Shown here one piece after another: positions 10,649 through 18,358 of a stretch of DNA of 64,000 nucleotides. Made by a program: the position numbers and the translations under genes. Below the pieces are notes generated by a model, which saw only the letters and a program-made list of their open reading frames with translations, had not been told where the DNA came from and did no database searches. The stretch is taken from positions 763,501-827,500 of the forward strand of contig NZ_CP016953.1 in assembly GCF_001708305.1 (NCBI RefSeq), written 5' to 3'. Positions within the stretch are counted from its first letter, which is position 1. The number at the start of each line of letters is the position of its first letter. Source of the stretch: Streptococcus himalayensis. Lineage in GTDB: Bacteria; Bacillota; Bacilli; Lactobacillales; Streptococcaceae.

Positions 10649-11737
10649 TACTTAACAAAAATCAAATTCTGATGTATAATAGTCCTATGAACGCTACACA
10701 AGAACAAATCACAGAACTCAAATCAGCTCTCAAGGTAAACACCTCTCTGCCTATCACAAACGGATTCAAGCGGTCTATTTACGCTCTCAAAAGTTGACCT
10801 ACAAGGCCATTTCTGACTTAATCGGTTTATCTCATGATACGATTTGGCGTTTGGTGAAAAAATATGAACAAGAAGGCCTCTCTGCCCTTACCCATGATGC
10901 ACGAGGGGGTCGTCATCGTTCTTATCTTACTTACGAAGAAGAAAAAGCATTCTTAGAAGAACAGTTTGTTGGTAGTGCTTCAGGACAATTTGTCACTATT
11001 GCAGAAATGCACGAGGCTTACCAAACTAAAATTGGGAAACAAACAACGCGAGAAGGGTTTTATGCACTGTTGAAGCGTCACGGTTGGCGCAAAGTAACAC
11101 CAGGACCTGAACACCCTAAAAAAGCAGATGCCAAAACGATTTTGGCGTCTAAAAATAAAATCTACCTTCAAGAAGACGAGAAAGCGCTTTAAAAATAGTA
11201 GAGGTTACCAGAAGGTCAGACTCATGTATCAAGATGAAGCAGGATTCGGACGGATTAGTAAAATTGGGAAGTCTTGGGTGCCAAAAGGAGTACGACCTCA
11301 TGTTCACAGCCACTATATTCGAGAATATCGCTACTGCTATGGAGCTGTCGATGCCCATACAGGGGAATCTTTCTTTATCATTGCTGGGGGATGTAACACC
11401 GATTGGATGAATGAATTTTTAAGACAACTGTCTCAAGCCTACCCTAATGACTATATCTTACTCGTGATGGATAACGCCGTATGGCATAAATCACGAACGT
11501 TAGAGAAACCTACCAACATTGGCTTTGAGTTCATTCCACCTTATACGCCTGAGATGAATCCCATTGAACAAGTCTGGGCTGAGATTCGTAAGAGAGGTTT
11601 CAAGAATAAGGCCTTTAAGACGCTAGACGATGTCATTAACAAGCTGCAAGAGGTGATTCAATGTCTGCATTGGTCTGTGTTAAAACCCATTGTTCATAGA
11701 AATTGGCTCTTTTCAGATTTTGATGTTAAATGAGTAT
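10649..11737 (+). mobile_element. IS630-type insertion sequence
   Basis: Left end TACTTAACAAAAATCAAATTC, right end (reverse complement) TACTCATTTAACATCAAAATC, imperfect inverted repeats flanking a DDE transposase gene. TA dinucleotides are at both borders, as expected for this family's target. The same terminal motif (ATCAAAATCTGA) recurs in the miniature repeats of the window. The transposase start region carries a one-base frameshift, so the copy is probably not autonomous. Confidence 0.75.
10687..11733 (+). pseudogene. IS630-family transposase, frame-disrupted
   Basis: Reading begins at ATG 10687 (MNATQEQITELKSALK). The rest of the helix-turn-helix domain (GKHLSAYHKRIQAVYLRSQ..., then TYKAISDLIGLSHDTIWRLVKKY) is in another frame, as if one A were lost near 10731-10735. 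A second frame change occurs at CTT TAA (11187-11192): skipping one T continues ...KALKNSRGYQKVRLMYQDEAGFG without any loss. The DDE residues are visible in the last part: D in MYQDEAGFG, D in LVMDNAVWHKS and E in PEMNPIEQVWAEIRK. The second shift has the look of a programmed +1 site; the first looks like damage. Confidence 0.8.
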
Positions 11738-11927
11738 TAGATACTTTAGATGTAAATTCCTTCGATCACAGATCAGTTCATTTACTGAAAACACACCCTA
11801 TTTAATTTGATTTGTAAATATATTTTTGTTGTAAAAATAAAAAGATATAGAGGAAATGGGATGGGTGAGTTTGGGGTAAAAAGATTTTCACGTTAGAAAT
11901 TCTATAATTTCATATCGTATCTTTTGT

Positions 11928-11935
11928 AACCGCCC
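11928..11935. repeat. 8-bp target duplication, left of IS66
   Basis: TATCTTTT directly precedes the IS66 left end and is repeated exactly at 14257-14264 after its right end. Eight-base duplications are the rule for IS66. Confidence 0.93.
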
Positions 11936-12010
11936 CATAACCAGGTGTCTATGATATTTTCCACGCCTCTAGTATACTGTTATCAGAAAACAGAACTGGA
12001 GGCTATTTTG

Positions 12011-12196
12011 ATGTCACAACCTATTATTCCCTTGAAAACACCACAATCTCGTCGATTTCCTCATAAATCCAGAAATGATCTGGTAATGAAAATGCGTATT
12101 GGAAAAGTTGAACTAAGCTTGTTCCAATCTCTTCATAAAGAAACACTGGAAACTATTTTAGATAAGGTATTGCTCTATGACCATTCAACTCAGTGA
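12011..12196 (+). CDS. IS66 accessory protein, TnpA-like
   Basis: Small basic protein of 61 residues from ATG 12011 (MSQPIIPLKT...RFPHKSRNDLVMKMRIGKVELSLFQ), in the place of the first IS66 gene, with GAACTGGAGG upstream. The frame is also open further 5' to ATG 11945, but that start has no site and lies in the inverted repeat region. Its last 20 bp overlap the start of tnpB, suggesting translational coupling. It is shorter than many TnpA proteins; the exact role in IS66 transposition is unclear. Confidence 0.6.
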   Translation: MSQPIIPLKTPQSRRFPHKSRNDLVMKMRIGKVELSLFQSLHKETLETILDKVLLYDHSTQ

Positions 12197-12527
12197 TTTA
12201 GGGCAGGTCTATCTGGTTTGTGGCAAAACCGATATGCGTCAAGGGATTGATTCGCTGGCTTATCTTGTTAAACGTCAATTTGAATTAGATTCCTTTTCTG
12301 GTCAAGTTTTTCTTTTCTGTGGTGGTCGCAAAGACCGTTTCAAGGCCCTTTATTGGGATGGACAAGGTTTCTGGTTGCTTTACAAGCGATTTGAAAACGG
12401 CAAACTCACTTGGCCTAATGATGAACATGAGGTCAAAGCCCTCACTTCCGAGCAAGTAGACTGGCTGATGAAGGGATTTTCGATAAGCCCTAAAATAAAA
12501 TCTACAAAAAGTCGTGATTTCTATTGA
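12177..12527 (+). CDS. tnpB: IS66 family accessory protein TnpB (Orf2)
   Basis: Second IS66 gene, 116 residues, with the diagnostic start QVYLVCGKTDMRQGIDSLAYLV and the FLFCGGRKDRFKALYWDGQGFWLLYKRFENGKLTWP block that defines the IS66 Orf2 family. It is needed for transposition in studied members, though its biochemical task is not settled. It starts within the 3' end of the preceding small gene and appears intact. Confidence 0.92.
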   Translation: MTIQLSDLGQVYLVCGKTDMRQGIDSLAYLVKRQFELDSFSGQVFLFCGGRKDRFKALYWDGQGFWLLYKRFENGKLTWPNDEHEVKALTSEQVDWLMKGFSISPKIKSTKSRDFY

Positions 12528-12576
12528 AATCATGGCTTTCTTTTCGGTATAATAAAGAAAACTGGAGGGCAAAACT

Positions 12577-14191
12577 ATGGAAGAGTTATTAGCCATTATT
12601 AAACAACAGGCTTCTACAATTGATAACCTGACCAATGAGTTGACCCTCCTTCGTGAACAGGTGGCTTATCTGACACAAAAGCTCTATGGCAAGTCATCAG
12701 AAAAGGTTGTGCATCAAACTGGTCAGCTCAGCTTATTCGGTGAGGAAAGCCTACCTGAAGAAGACGCTGACTTACCCAGGTGATACAGAAACGATTACCT
12801 ATCAACGCAAGAAAACTAAGGGAGTTCGTCAGGCTGTTTTCAGTCAGTTTACTCCAGAGATGGTTCATCATGAACTAAAAGGCGAAGACTGCACTTGTCC
12901 AGACTGTCACGGTCAGTTGACAGAGATTGGCTCAACCGTCCAACGGCAAGAATTGGTCTTCATCCCTGCACAATTGAAGCGGATTGACCATGTCCAACAC
13001 GCTTACAAGTGCCAGAACTGTAGCGAGAAGAATTTTAACGATAAGATTATCAAGACTCCTGTTCCTAAGGCTCCTTTGGCCCATAGCTTGGGGTCAGCCT
13101 CCATTATTGCCCACACCATTCACCAGAAATTCAATCTCAAGGTACCGAACTACCGCCAGGAAGAGGATTGGAACAAGCTTGGCTTGCCAATCACACGGAA
13201 GGAAATCGCCAACTGGCACATCAAGTCTAGTCAGTATTATTTCGAGCCGATTTATGACCTTCTGCACGAGAAATTACTAGAACAGCCTGTTCTCCATGCG
13301 GATGAGACTTCTTACAGGGTCTTGGAAAATGATAGCCAGTTGACCTATTATTGGACCTTCCTGTCTGGCAAGCATGAAGAACAGGGAATCACTCTTTATC
13401 ATCACGATAAAGGGCGGAGTGGCTTGGTTGTGAAGGAGTTTCTTAGAGACTATAATGGCTATGTCCATTGTGACATGTTACGGCAGTAACTTGGAACTTC
13501 AGTTCCTTAGTTCTGCCTATGCGATAGCAGTCCAAGCTTGAGGAACGAAGTGAGGATAAGCTTGGTTAACTGCGAACCGCTGAGTGCCTATAGACAGTTA
13601 GACAAAGCTCAGCTAGTTGGTTGTTGGGCTCATGTCAGAAGAAAGTTCTTCGAGGCCACTCCTAAAAAGGCAGACAAGACTTCCTTGGGTGCCAAGGGAT
13701 TAGCCTATTGCGACCGCTTATTTGCCTTGGAGAATGACTGGGTTGACCTCTCTACTGAAGAGCGACTACATAAACGCCAGGCAGAGTTAGCCCCTTTGAT
13801 GGACGAGTTCTTCAACTGGTGCCGCAATCAATCTATTTTACCTGGATCAAAACTTGGTCGTGCGATAGAGTATAGCCTTAAGTATGAGGAACTATTCAAG
13901 GCAGTTCTTCAAGATGGTCGCTTGGTTCTATCCAATAATGTAGCAGAACGGGCCATTAAGTCCTTGGTCATTGGACGGAAAAATTGGCTGTTTTCTCAAA
14001 GTTTTGAGGGAGCCAAGTCAACAGCTATCATTCTGAGTTTATTGGAAACAGCTAAGAGGCATGGTCTTGATTCAGAGAAATACATCACTTATCTTCTAGA
14101 ACATCTTCCAAACGAGGAGTCACTCGCCAAAAAGGAAGTTCTAGAGGCTTATTTACCGTGGGCTGAAAAAATTCAGAATAACTGCAAATAG
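12577..14191 (+). pseudogene. tnpC: IS66 transposase TnpC, interrupted
   Basis: Main IS66 transposase in three pieces. Residues from ATG 12577 give the coiled-coil leader and KLYGKSSEK segment. A one-base gain in the CCC at about 12774-12777 shifts the frame (DLP-GDTET continues in the next frame). The zinc-ribbon (CTCPDCHG ... YKCQNCSEK) and the first catalytic Asp (VLHADETSY) follow. Straight after the second catalytic Asp (YVHCDM) an insert of about 102 nt (13479-13580) brings stops TAA and TAG, yet the original frame resumes with SAYRQLDKAQLVGCWAHVRRKF and the catalytic Glu in SNNVAERAIKSL. Both lesions predict an inactive protein unless the insert is bypassed or removed. Confidence 0.88.
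13479..13580 (+). other. Structured in-frame insert of about 102 nt inside tnpC
   Basis: Foreign to IS66 coding sequence and a multiple of three. It can fold as a closed multi-arm structure. The outer stem is GCAGT (13483-13487) with ACTGC (about 13569-13573). Arm 1 is AACT-T-GGAAC with loop TTCA and GTTCC-TT-AGTT. Arm 2 is CTGCCTAT-GCG-ATAGCAG. Arm 3 is CCAAGCTT with AAGCTTGG around 18 nt. It carries TAA and TAG in the tnpC frame. I recognise no known intron or riboswitch class. Insert borders are uncertain by one or two bases because the uninterrupted parent is not available here. Confidence 0.6.
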
Positions 14192-14280
14192 AAAAAGTTC
14201 CAGAGTCAAGCAAGACTTTGGAACTTTTTCAATATATCTGGTTATTGGGCGGTTACTATCTTTTACTAATAATATATACA

Positions 14281-14335
14281 AAAAAGCGAACAAAGAGAGA
14301 GTTTTAAGATTTTAACTCTTCCTTTGTTCGTTTTT
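14281..14335. terminator. Bidirectional terminator next to scaR and the IS66 end
   Basis: GCGAACAAAGAGAGAGTT pairs with AACTCTTCCTTTGTTCG, flanked by AAAAA on the left and TTTTT on the right. On the minus strand it would end the sca-tpx-scaR transcript. Confidence 0.8.
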
Positions 14336-14370
14336 GATTTGTAGAATTGGACTTTTATCCCAGCTTTTTG

Positions 14371-15021
14371 CTAGTCAATTTTTTCAACGTAAAGTTGCTT
14401 GGCAATGTTGCTGCTGATTTGTAACTCCTTTTCACCCGTTTGGATAGAATAAAGCTCGGTGAAGGGATCATATTGTGTCAAAAGGATAGTGTCTCCGAGT
14501 TTCAAATCTTGTTTTTCAAGGTAACGAAGTAGCTCGAATTCATCGTGAACCCGTGTCAATTGATAGGTTCCTATTTGGCGTGCAGCATCAAGCGTTTGGG
14601 CATATTGCTCTACTAAAATGCTTCCTTTTTCTGGGATCGTTCCCCCATGTGGGCACATGGTAGGATAATCAAGAAATTGATTCAGTCGTTCGACAAAAAG
14701 GTCGGAGATGGTGTGCTCTAAGACTTCGGCCTCATCGTGGATTTGGTCGGTTGTGTAACCGAGCTTATCCAGCAGAAAAACCTCAATCAAGCGGTGTTTA
14801 CGGTAGAGATCAGACACCAAGCGAAGACCTAAGTTGGTCATGAGATAGCCGGCCTTGCTGTCTTTGATGATCAAGCCTTCTTCAATCATGCGTTTGACCA
14901 TTTCGGTCACAGCTGGAGGGGAAACTTGCATCCGAGCAGCGATTTCTTTATTGGTAATCTTAGCTGTATGAACACTAATCTCATAAATGCATTTTAGGTA
15001 GTCTTCTTTATTTGGGGTCAT
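14371..15021 (-). CDS. scaR: DtxR/MntR-family manganese-dependent repressor
   Basis: Metal-responsive repressor of the ScaR/SloR/PsaR group. The N-terminal winged helix (about residues 1-65) includes TNKEIAARMQVSPPAVTEMVKRM. A metal-binding and dimerisation domain follows, with EVLEHTISDLFVERLNQFLDYPTMCPHGGTIP (about 97-130) carrying the conserved Glu, His and Cys ligands. A C-terminal FeoA/SH3-like domain completes the protein. When loaded with Mn it is expected to bind the operator at 18176-18199 and shut down the adjacent transporter operon. The gene is the last of the five minus-strand genes; AGGAAGAG precedes the ATG. Confidence 0.93.
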   Translation of the reverse strand: MTPNKEDYLKCIYEISVHTAKITNKEIAARMQVSPPAVTEMVKRMIEEGLIIKDSKAGYLMTNLGLRLVSDLYRKHRLIEVFLLDKLGYTTDQIHDEAEVLEHTISDLFVERLNQFLDYPTMCPHGGTIPEKGSILVEQYAQTLDAARQIGTYQLTRVHDEFELLRYLEKQDLKLGDTILLTQYDPFTELYSIQTGEKELQISSNIAKQLYVEKID

Positions 15022-15069
15022 CTGTCTCTCTTCCTGTGGATAATTCTTTAGAAAAGAGTGTTTCCTTTC

Positions 15070-15561
15070 CTAAAGTTGTTGAAGGGCATGCAGTGCAGCC
15101 TCGTAGTTGGGCTCTGAATTGATATTTTCCAGATACTCGACATAGGTAATCTTGTTGTTTTCGTCTAGGACGAGGATGGCGCGGGCCAAGAGGTGCCATT
15201 CATTCATAAGAAGGCCATAGGTTTCTCCAAAAGAATGGTCGAAATAATCCGATAAAAGCACAGCCTTGTCCAAGCCTGCAGCACCACACCAACGTTTTTG
15301 GGCAAAAGGTAGATCCATGGAAATGGTAATCACGACCGTATCTTCCTTTTCAGATAGCTCTTGATTAAAGCGGCGTGTTTGAGTGGAGCAAATCCCTGTA
15401 TCAATCGAAGGGACAATGCTCAAGACTTTTTTCTTGCCTGCAAAGTCAGATAAGGAAATTTTTTCCAATTCTGGGTTAATCAGAGTAAAGTCAAGAGCAG
15501 TGTCGCCGACTTGTAGTTGCTGGGTTGCAAAGGTAACTGGTTGTCCGAGAAAAGTTGTCAT
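15070..15561 (-). CDS. tpx: Thiol peroxidase Tpx
   Basis: Peroxiredoxin-type enzyme that reduces hydroperoxides with thioredoxin. The peroxidatic Cys is in [16 protein letters not shown] (the motif has Thr-x-x-Cys, about residue 58), and the resolving Cys in QKRWCGAAG (about residue 92). The start is ATG at 15561 ([11 protein letters not shown]), preceded by AAAGGAG; the frame is open further upstream but that part overlaps scaA and lacks family similarity. The position behind the manganese transporter genes matches psaBCA-psaD of pneumococcus and scaCBA-tpx of S. gordonii, linking Mn uptake with peroxide defence. Confidence 0.96.
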   Translation of the reverse strand: MTTFLGQPVTFATQQLQVGDTALDFTLINPELEKISLSDFAGKKKVLSIVPSIDTGICSTQTRRFNQELSEKEDTVVITISMDLPFAQKRWCGAAGLDKAVLLSDYFDHSFGETYGLLMNEWHLLARAILVLDENNKITYVEYLENINSEPNYEAALHALQQL

Positions 15562-15623
15562 AGGATACTCCTTTTTCTTTCTATTGTAGGAAAATTTTGA
15601 CAACATTGCGAATGATTTGTTTT

Positions 15624-16553
15624 TTATTTTGCTAAGCCTTCTGCGATTTTGTCCAAATTCCATTTCATCATGGCGTAGTAGCTGTCTCCTTCTTCCCCTT
15701 CTTCAGCGATAGAGTCTGTGAAGATTTTTTCATAAATCGGGATATTAGTATCTTTTGAGACAGTTTTCATTGGACGATCATCGACACTGCTTTCAACAAA
15801 TAGGGAAGAAACCTTAGTTTGGCGTAGTTTTTCTACTAAACTCTTGATTTGGTCAGGAGTGCCTTCTTCTTCCGTATTGATTTCCCAAATGTAAGCAGAT
15901 GGGACTTGGTAAGCTTTAGAGAAGTATTTGAAACAACCTTCACTAGTGACAATCATTTTCTTTTCAGCAGGAATGTTGTTGAATTTTTCTTTTGCTTCCT
16001 TGTCGAGAGTGCTGAGTTTTTCAAGATAGGCAGCTAAGTTTTTCTCGTAGGTTTCCTTGTTGTCAGGGTCTTTGGCAATCAATTGTTTGGCAATATTTTG
16101 GGCATACATCATCCCGTTTTCTAGGTTCAACCAAGCATGTGGGTCTTCCTTGCCTTTTTCATTTTGTCCTTCAAGGTAGATGACTTCAATGCCATCACTC
16201 ACAGCAAAATAATCTTTGTTTTCTGTTTTCTTAGCATTTTGGACTAATTTTGTGAACCAAGCATTTCCACCGGTTTCAAGGTTAATACCGTTGTAGAAAA
16301 TAAGGTCTGCTTGTGATGTCTTTTTCACATCTTCAGGCAAGGGTTCGTATTCGTGTGGGTCTTGCCCGACAGGTACGATACTGTGCAAATCAATTTTATC
16401 ACCTGCGATATTTTTGGTCATATCGGCAATGATGGAATTAGTGGTGACAACCTTTAATTTGCCGTGTTCAGTTGTTTTGTTGCTACTGCTTGAGCAAGCT
16501 GCAAGCCCAAAAATTGCAAAGATTGCAAGGGCTAAGATAGAGAGTTTTTTCAT
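15624..16553 (-). CDS. scaA: Manganese-binding lipoprotein of an ABC importer (ScaA/PsaA type)
   Basis: Surface substrate-binding lipoprotein for Mn (and Zn) uptake, cluster A-I (LraI family). The signal peptide ends in the lipobox LAAC (residues 17-20). Expected metal ligands are all visible: His in QDPHEYEP (about 67), His in [11 protein letters not shown] (about 139), Glu in [11 protein letters not shown] (about 205) and Asp in [16 protein letters not shown] (about 280). The 309-residue length is normal. It lies after scaC and scaB in the same direction. Related proteins were first described as adhesins, but transport is the main role. Confidence 0.96.
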   Translation of the reverse strand: MKKLSILALAIFAIFGLAACSSSSNKTTEHGKLKVVTTNSIIADMTKNIAGDKIDLHSIVPVGQDPHEYEPLPEDVKKTSQADLIFYNGINLETGGNAWFTKLVQNAKKTENKDYFAVSDGIEVIYLEGQNEKGKEDPHAWLNLENGMMYAQNIAKQLIAKDPDNKETYEKNLAAYLEKLSTLDKEAKEKFNNIPAEKKMIVTSEGCFKYFSKAYQVPSAYIWEINTEEEGTPDQIKSLVEKLRQTKVSSLFVESSVDDRPMKTVSKDTNIPIYEKIFTDSIAEEGEEGDSYYAMMKWNLDKIAEGLAK

Positions 16554-16563
16554 TCTGTTCTCC

Positions 16564-17415
16564 TTATGAATGAGACGACTTTTTGATAGAGCGTATCAAG
16601 ATTCCCTGTTTTGGGGCAAAGAGAAAGCTTATCAAAAAGAAAGTGGCTGAAGTCAGCACGATACTGGAACCTGCGGCAATATTAAAACTATATCCGATAA
16701 AGAGTCCAACAATAGAAGCAAGGGCTCCCAAGGTGGAGGATAGGAAAATCATGGTTTTAAGACTATTTGCATAGAGATAAGCAGTAGCGGCTGGAGTAAT
16801 CAGCATGGCGACAATGAGAATGGTTCCGACACTTTGCATGGCTGTGACCGAAACCAAGGTCAGCAAAATCATGAGCAAATAATGGTATGCATTAACAGGC
16901 ATGCCCATGGACTTTGCAAGTAAGGGGTCAAAAGAGGTTATCAAGAGTGGCTTAAAGAAGATGAGAATGATTAGAAGAACGACAATGGCGACGCCAATTG
17001 TAATCCATTTATCCACATCTTGTACGGCCAAGATATTCCCAAATAAAATATGGAATAAATCAGTCGAGCTATTGGCGACACCGATGAGAATGACCCCTAG
17101 AGCCAAAAAAGCTGAGAAGGTAATCCCGATAGCGGTATCGCTCTTGATAATACTATTTCCCTTGATATACGTAATCATGACCGATGCGAGAAGGCCAAAG
17201 GCTATCGCACCGATGAAAAAGTTAATGCCTAAGATATAAGAAAGGGCAACGCCTGGTAAAACGGCATGAGAAATCGCATCTCCCATGAGCGACAAGCCCC
17301 GTAAGATAATAAAACAACCAACCGCTCCAGCGACAATACCAATAACAATGGCTGTTATCATCGCATTTTGCAGAAAGTGAAAGCTATGCAAGCCATCGAT
17401 AAATTCTTGAATCAT
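16564..17415 (-). CDS. scaB: Manganese ABC transporter permease (ScaB/PsaC type)
   Basis: Membrane subunit of the metal importer, 283 residues with about eight hydrophobic segments, ABC-3 family. The conserved [15 protein letters not shown] segment (about residues 48-62) and [19 protein letters not shown] (about 205-223) identify the family. Its start overlaps the end of scaC by 4 bp, and scaA begins about 10 bp after its stop, a tight operon. Confidence 0.96.
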   Translation of the reverse strand: MIQEFIDGLHSFHFLQNAMITAIVIGIVAGAVGCFIILRGLSLMGDAISHAVLPGVALSYILGINFFIGAIAFGLLASVMITYIKGNSIIKSDTAIGITFSAFLALGVILIGVANSSTDLFHILFGNILAVQDVDKWITIGVAIVVLLIILIFFKPLLITSFDPLLAKSMGMPVNAYHYLLMILLTLVSVTAMQSVGTILIVAMLITPAATAYLYANSLKTMIFLSSTLGALASIVGLFIGYSFNIAAGSSIVLTSATFFLISFLFAPKQGILIRSIKKSSHS

Positions 17416-18140
17416 TTTGCTTCATCCTCCATTAGTATCACATGGTTGCCATAGGCTACTTGGAGATTCTTCTTGGTGAAGGTAGTCTCTGTTTCTCCAA
17501 AGGCAATGAGTTTACGGTTTAGAAGAAGCACGTGGTCAAAATAGTGTTTGACCTTGTCCAAGTCATGGTGGACAATCAAAATGGTTTTTCCGTCTGCCTT
17601 GAGTTGTTGAAGCGTTTTCATAATAATTTCTTCGCTGACAGAATCAATTCCTATGAAGGGTTCATCTAGAAAGATGTAATCTGCCTCTTGCACCAAGCAA
17701 CGTGCGATGAGAACGCGTTGGAATTGCCCCCCAGAAAGCTCACTAATTTGACGGTCGGCGTACTCTTTTAAGCCAACTAAATCAAGAGCTGTTTCGACCT
17801 TTTTCCAGTGGCTTGCTTTCAGGCGTTCAAAAAATGTAATTTTAGGATAAAGACCTAGTGATACACATTCTTTGACGGTAATCGGAAAGGTAAAGTCAAT
17901 CGCAGCTTTCTGCTCAACATAGGCAATTTTGCCACGCTGCTTCCGAATATCCTTGCCGTTTAGAATGGTTTTTCCGTCATGGTCAATAATATGGAGCATG
18001 GCCTTCAATAAAGTTGATTTCCCCGCTCCATTTGGCCCTAAAATTCCAGTAATAGTCGGACCTTGGATCCGTAAATTGATTGTGTCCAGCGCTAAGACCT
18101 GATGGTAGCGGACACTAAGTTGTTCTATTTCGATCATCAT
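17412..18140 (-). CDS. scaC: Manganese ABC transporter ATPase (ScaC/PsaB type)
   Basis: Energises the Mn importer. Walker A is GPNGAGKST (about residues 36-44), the signature is LSGGQFQR (about 138-145) and Walker B is DYIFLDEP with the switch His in LIVHHDL. Length 242. First gene of the scaC-scaB-scaA-tpx-scaR group. The start may be the ATG at 18140 or the next codon, also ATG; a GAGG sits upstream. The promoter and operator lie within 60 bp. Confidence 0.96.
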   Translation of the reverse strand: MMIEIEQLSVRYHQVLALDTINLRIQGPTITGILGPNGAGKSTLLKAMLHIIDHDGKTILNGKDIRKQRGKIAYVEQKAAIDFTFPITVKECVSLGLYPKITFFERLKASHWKKVETALDLVGLKEYADRQISELSGGQFQRVLIARCLVQEADYIFLDEPFIGIDSVSEEIIMKTLQQLKADGKTILIVHHDLDKVKHYFDHVLLLNRKLIAFGETETTFTKKNLQVAYGNHVILMEDEAK

Positions 18141-18160
18141 TCATACCTCGTATATTTTTT

Positions 18161-18199
18161 AATATACCTTAATTTAAAAATTAAGTCAAGTTAATTTTT
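18161..18199 (-). promoter_or_regulatory. sca promoter with overlapping Mn-regulator operator
   Basis: On the minus strand TTGACT (18184-18189 in plus numbering) and TATATT (18161-18166) are 17 bp apart. The palindrome 18176-18199, with half-sites AAAAATTAA and TTAATTTTT around GTCAAG, includes the -35 box. It closely matches the known ScaR/SloR/PsaR operator (AAAATTAACTTGACTTAATT core). Binding there would exclude RNA polymerase. Confidence 0.9.
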
Positions 18200-18358
18200 A
18201 AGAAAAATAACATTTTTTTCAATTTTAACAGGCAGAAAGTGAGGTATGTAAGCATTTTCTGCTTTTTGGGTGCAAATCAGGTAAAATGTGAGGAAATATC
18301 TGCAAATTTTCCTGCTTTTTGCTATCATAATAGATAGAAAAAAGAAAAGAGGTAACAC

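Larger units (their letters stand above)
11936..14256 (+). mobile_element. IS66-type insertion sequence (2321 bp)
   Basis: Ends are GTAACCGCCCCATAACCAG and its near-perfect inverse GTAACCGCCCAATAACCAG. The element is bordered by the perfect 8-bp duplication TATCTTTT (11928-11935 and 14257-14264). It holds the three classical IS66 genes (tnpA-, tnpB- and tnpC-like). tnpC is interrupted twice, so this copy is probably dead, yet the intact duplication points to a fairly recent insertion. Confidence 0.95.

Noticed and set aside
13200..13600. Group I or II intron in the IS66 transposase
   Set aside because: The insert is only about 102 nt, lacks the GTGYG start, domain V, or any group I core; too small for a known self-splicing intron.
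15562..15663. 34-residue N-terminal extension of Tpx
   Set aside because: Overlaps the end of scaA; the family starts at [11 protein letters not shown] with a good ribosome-binding site.
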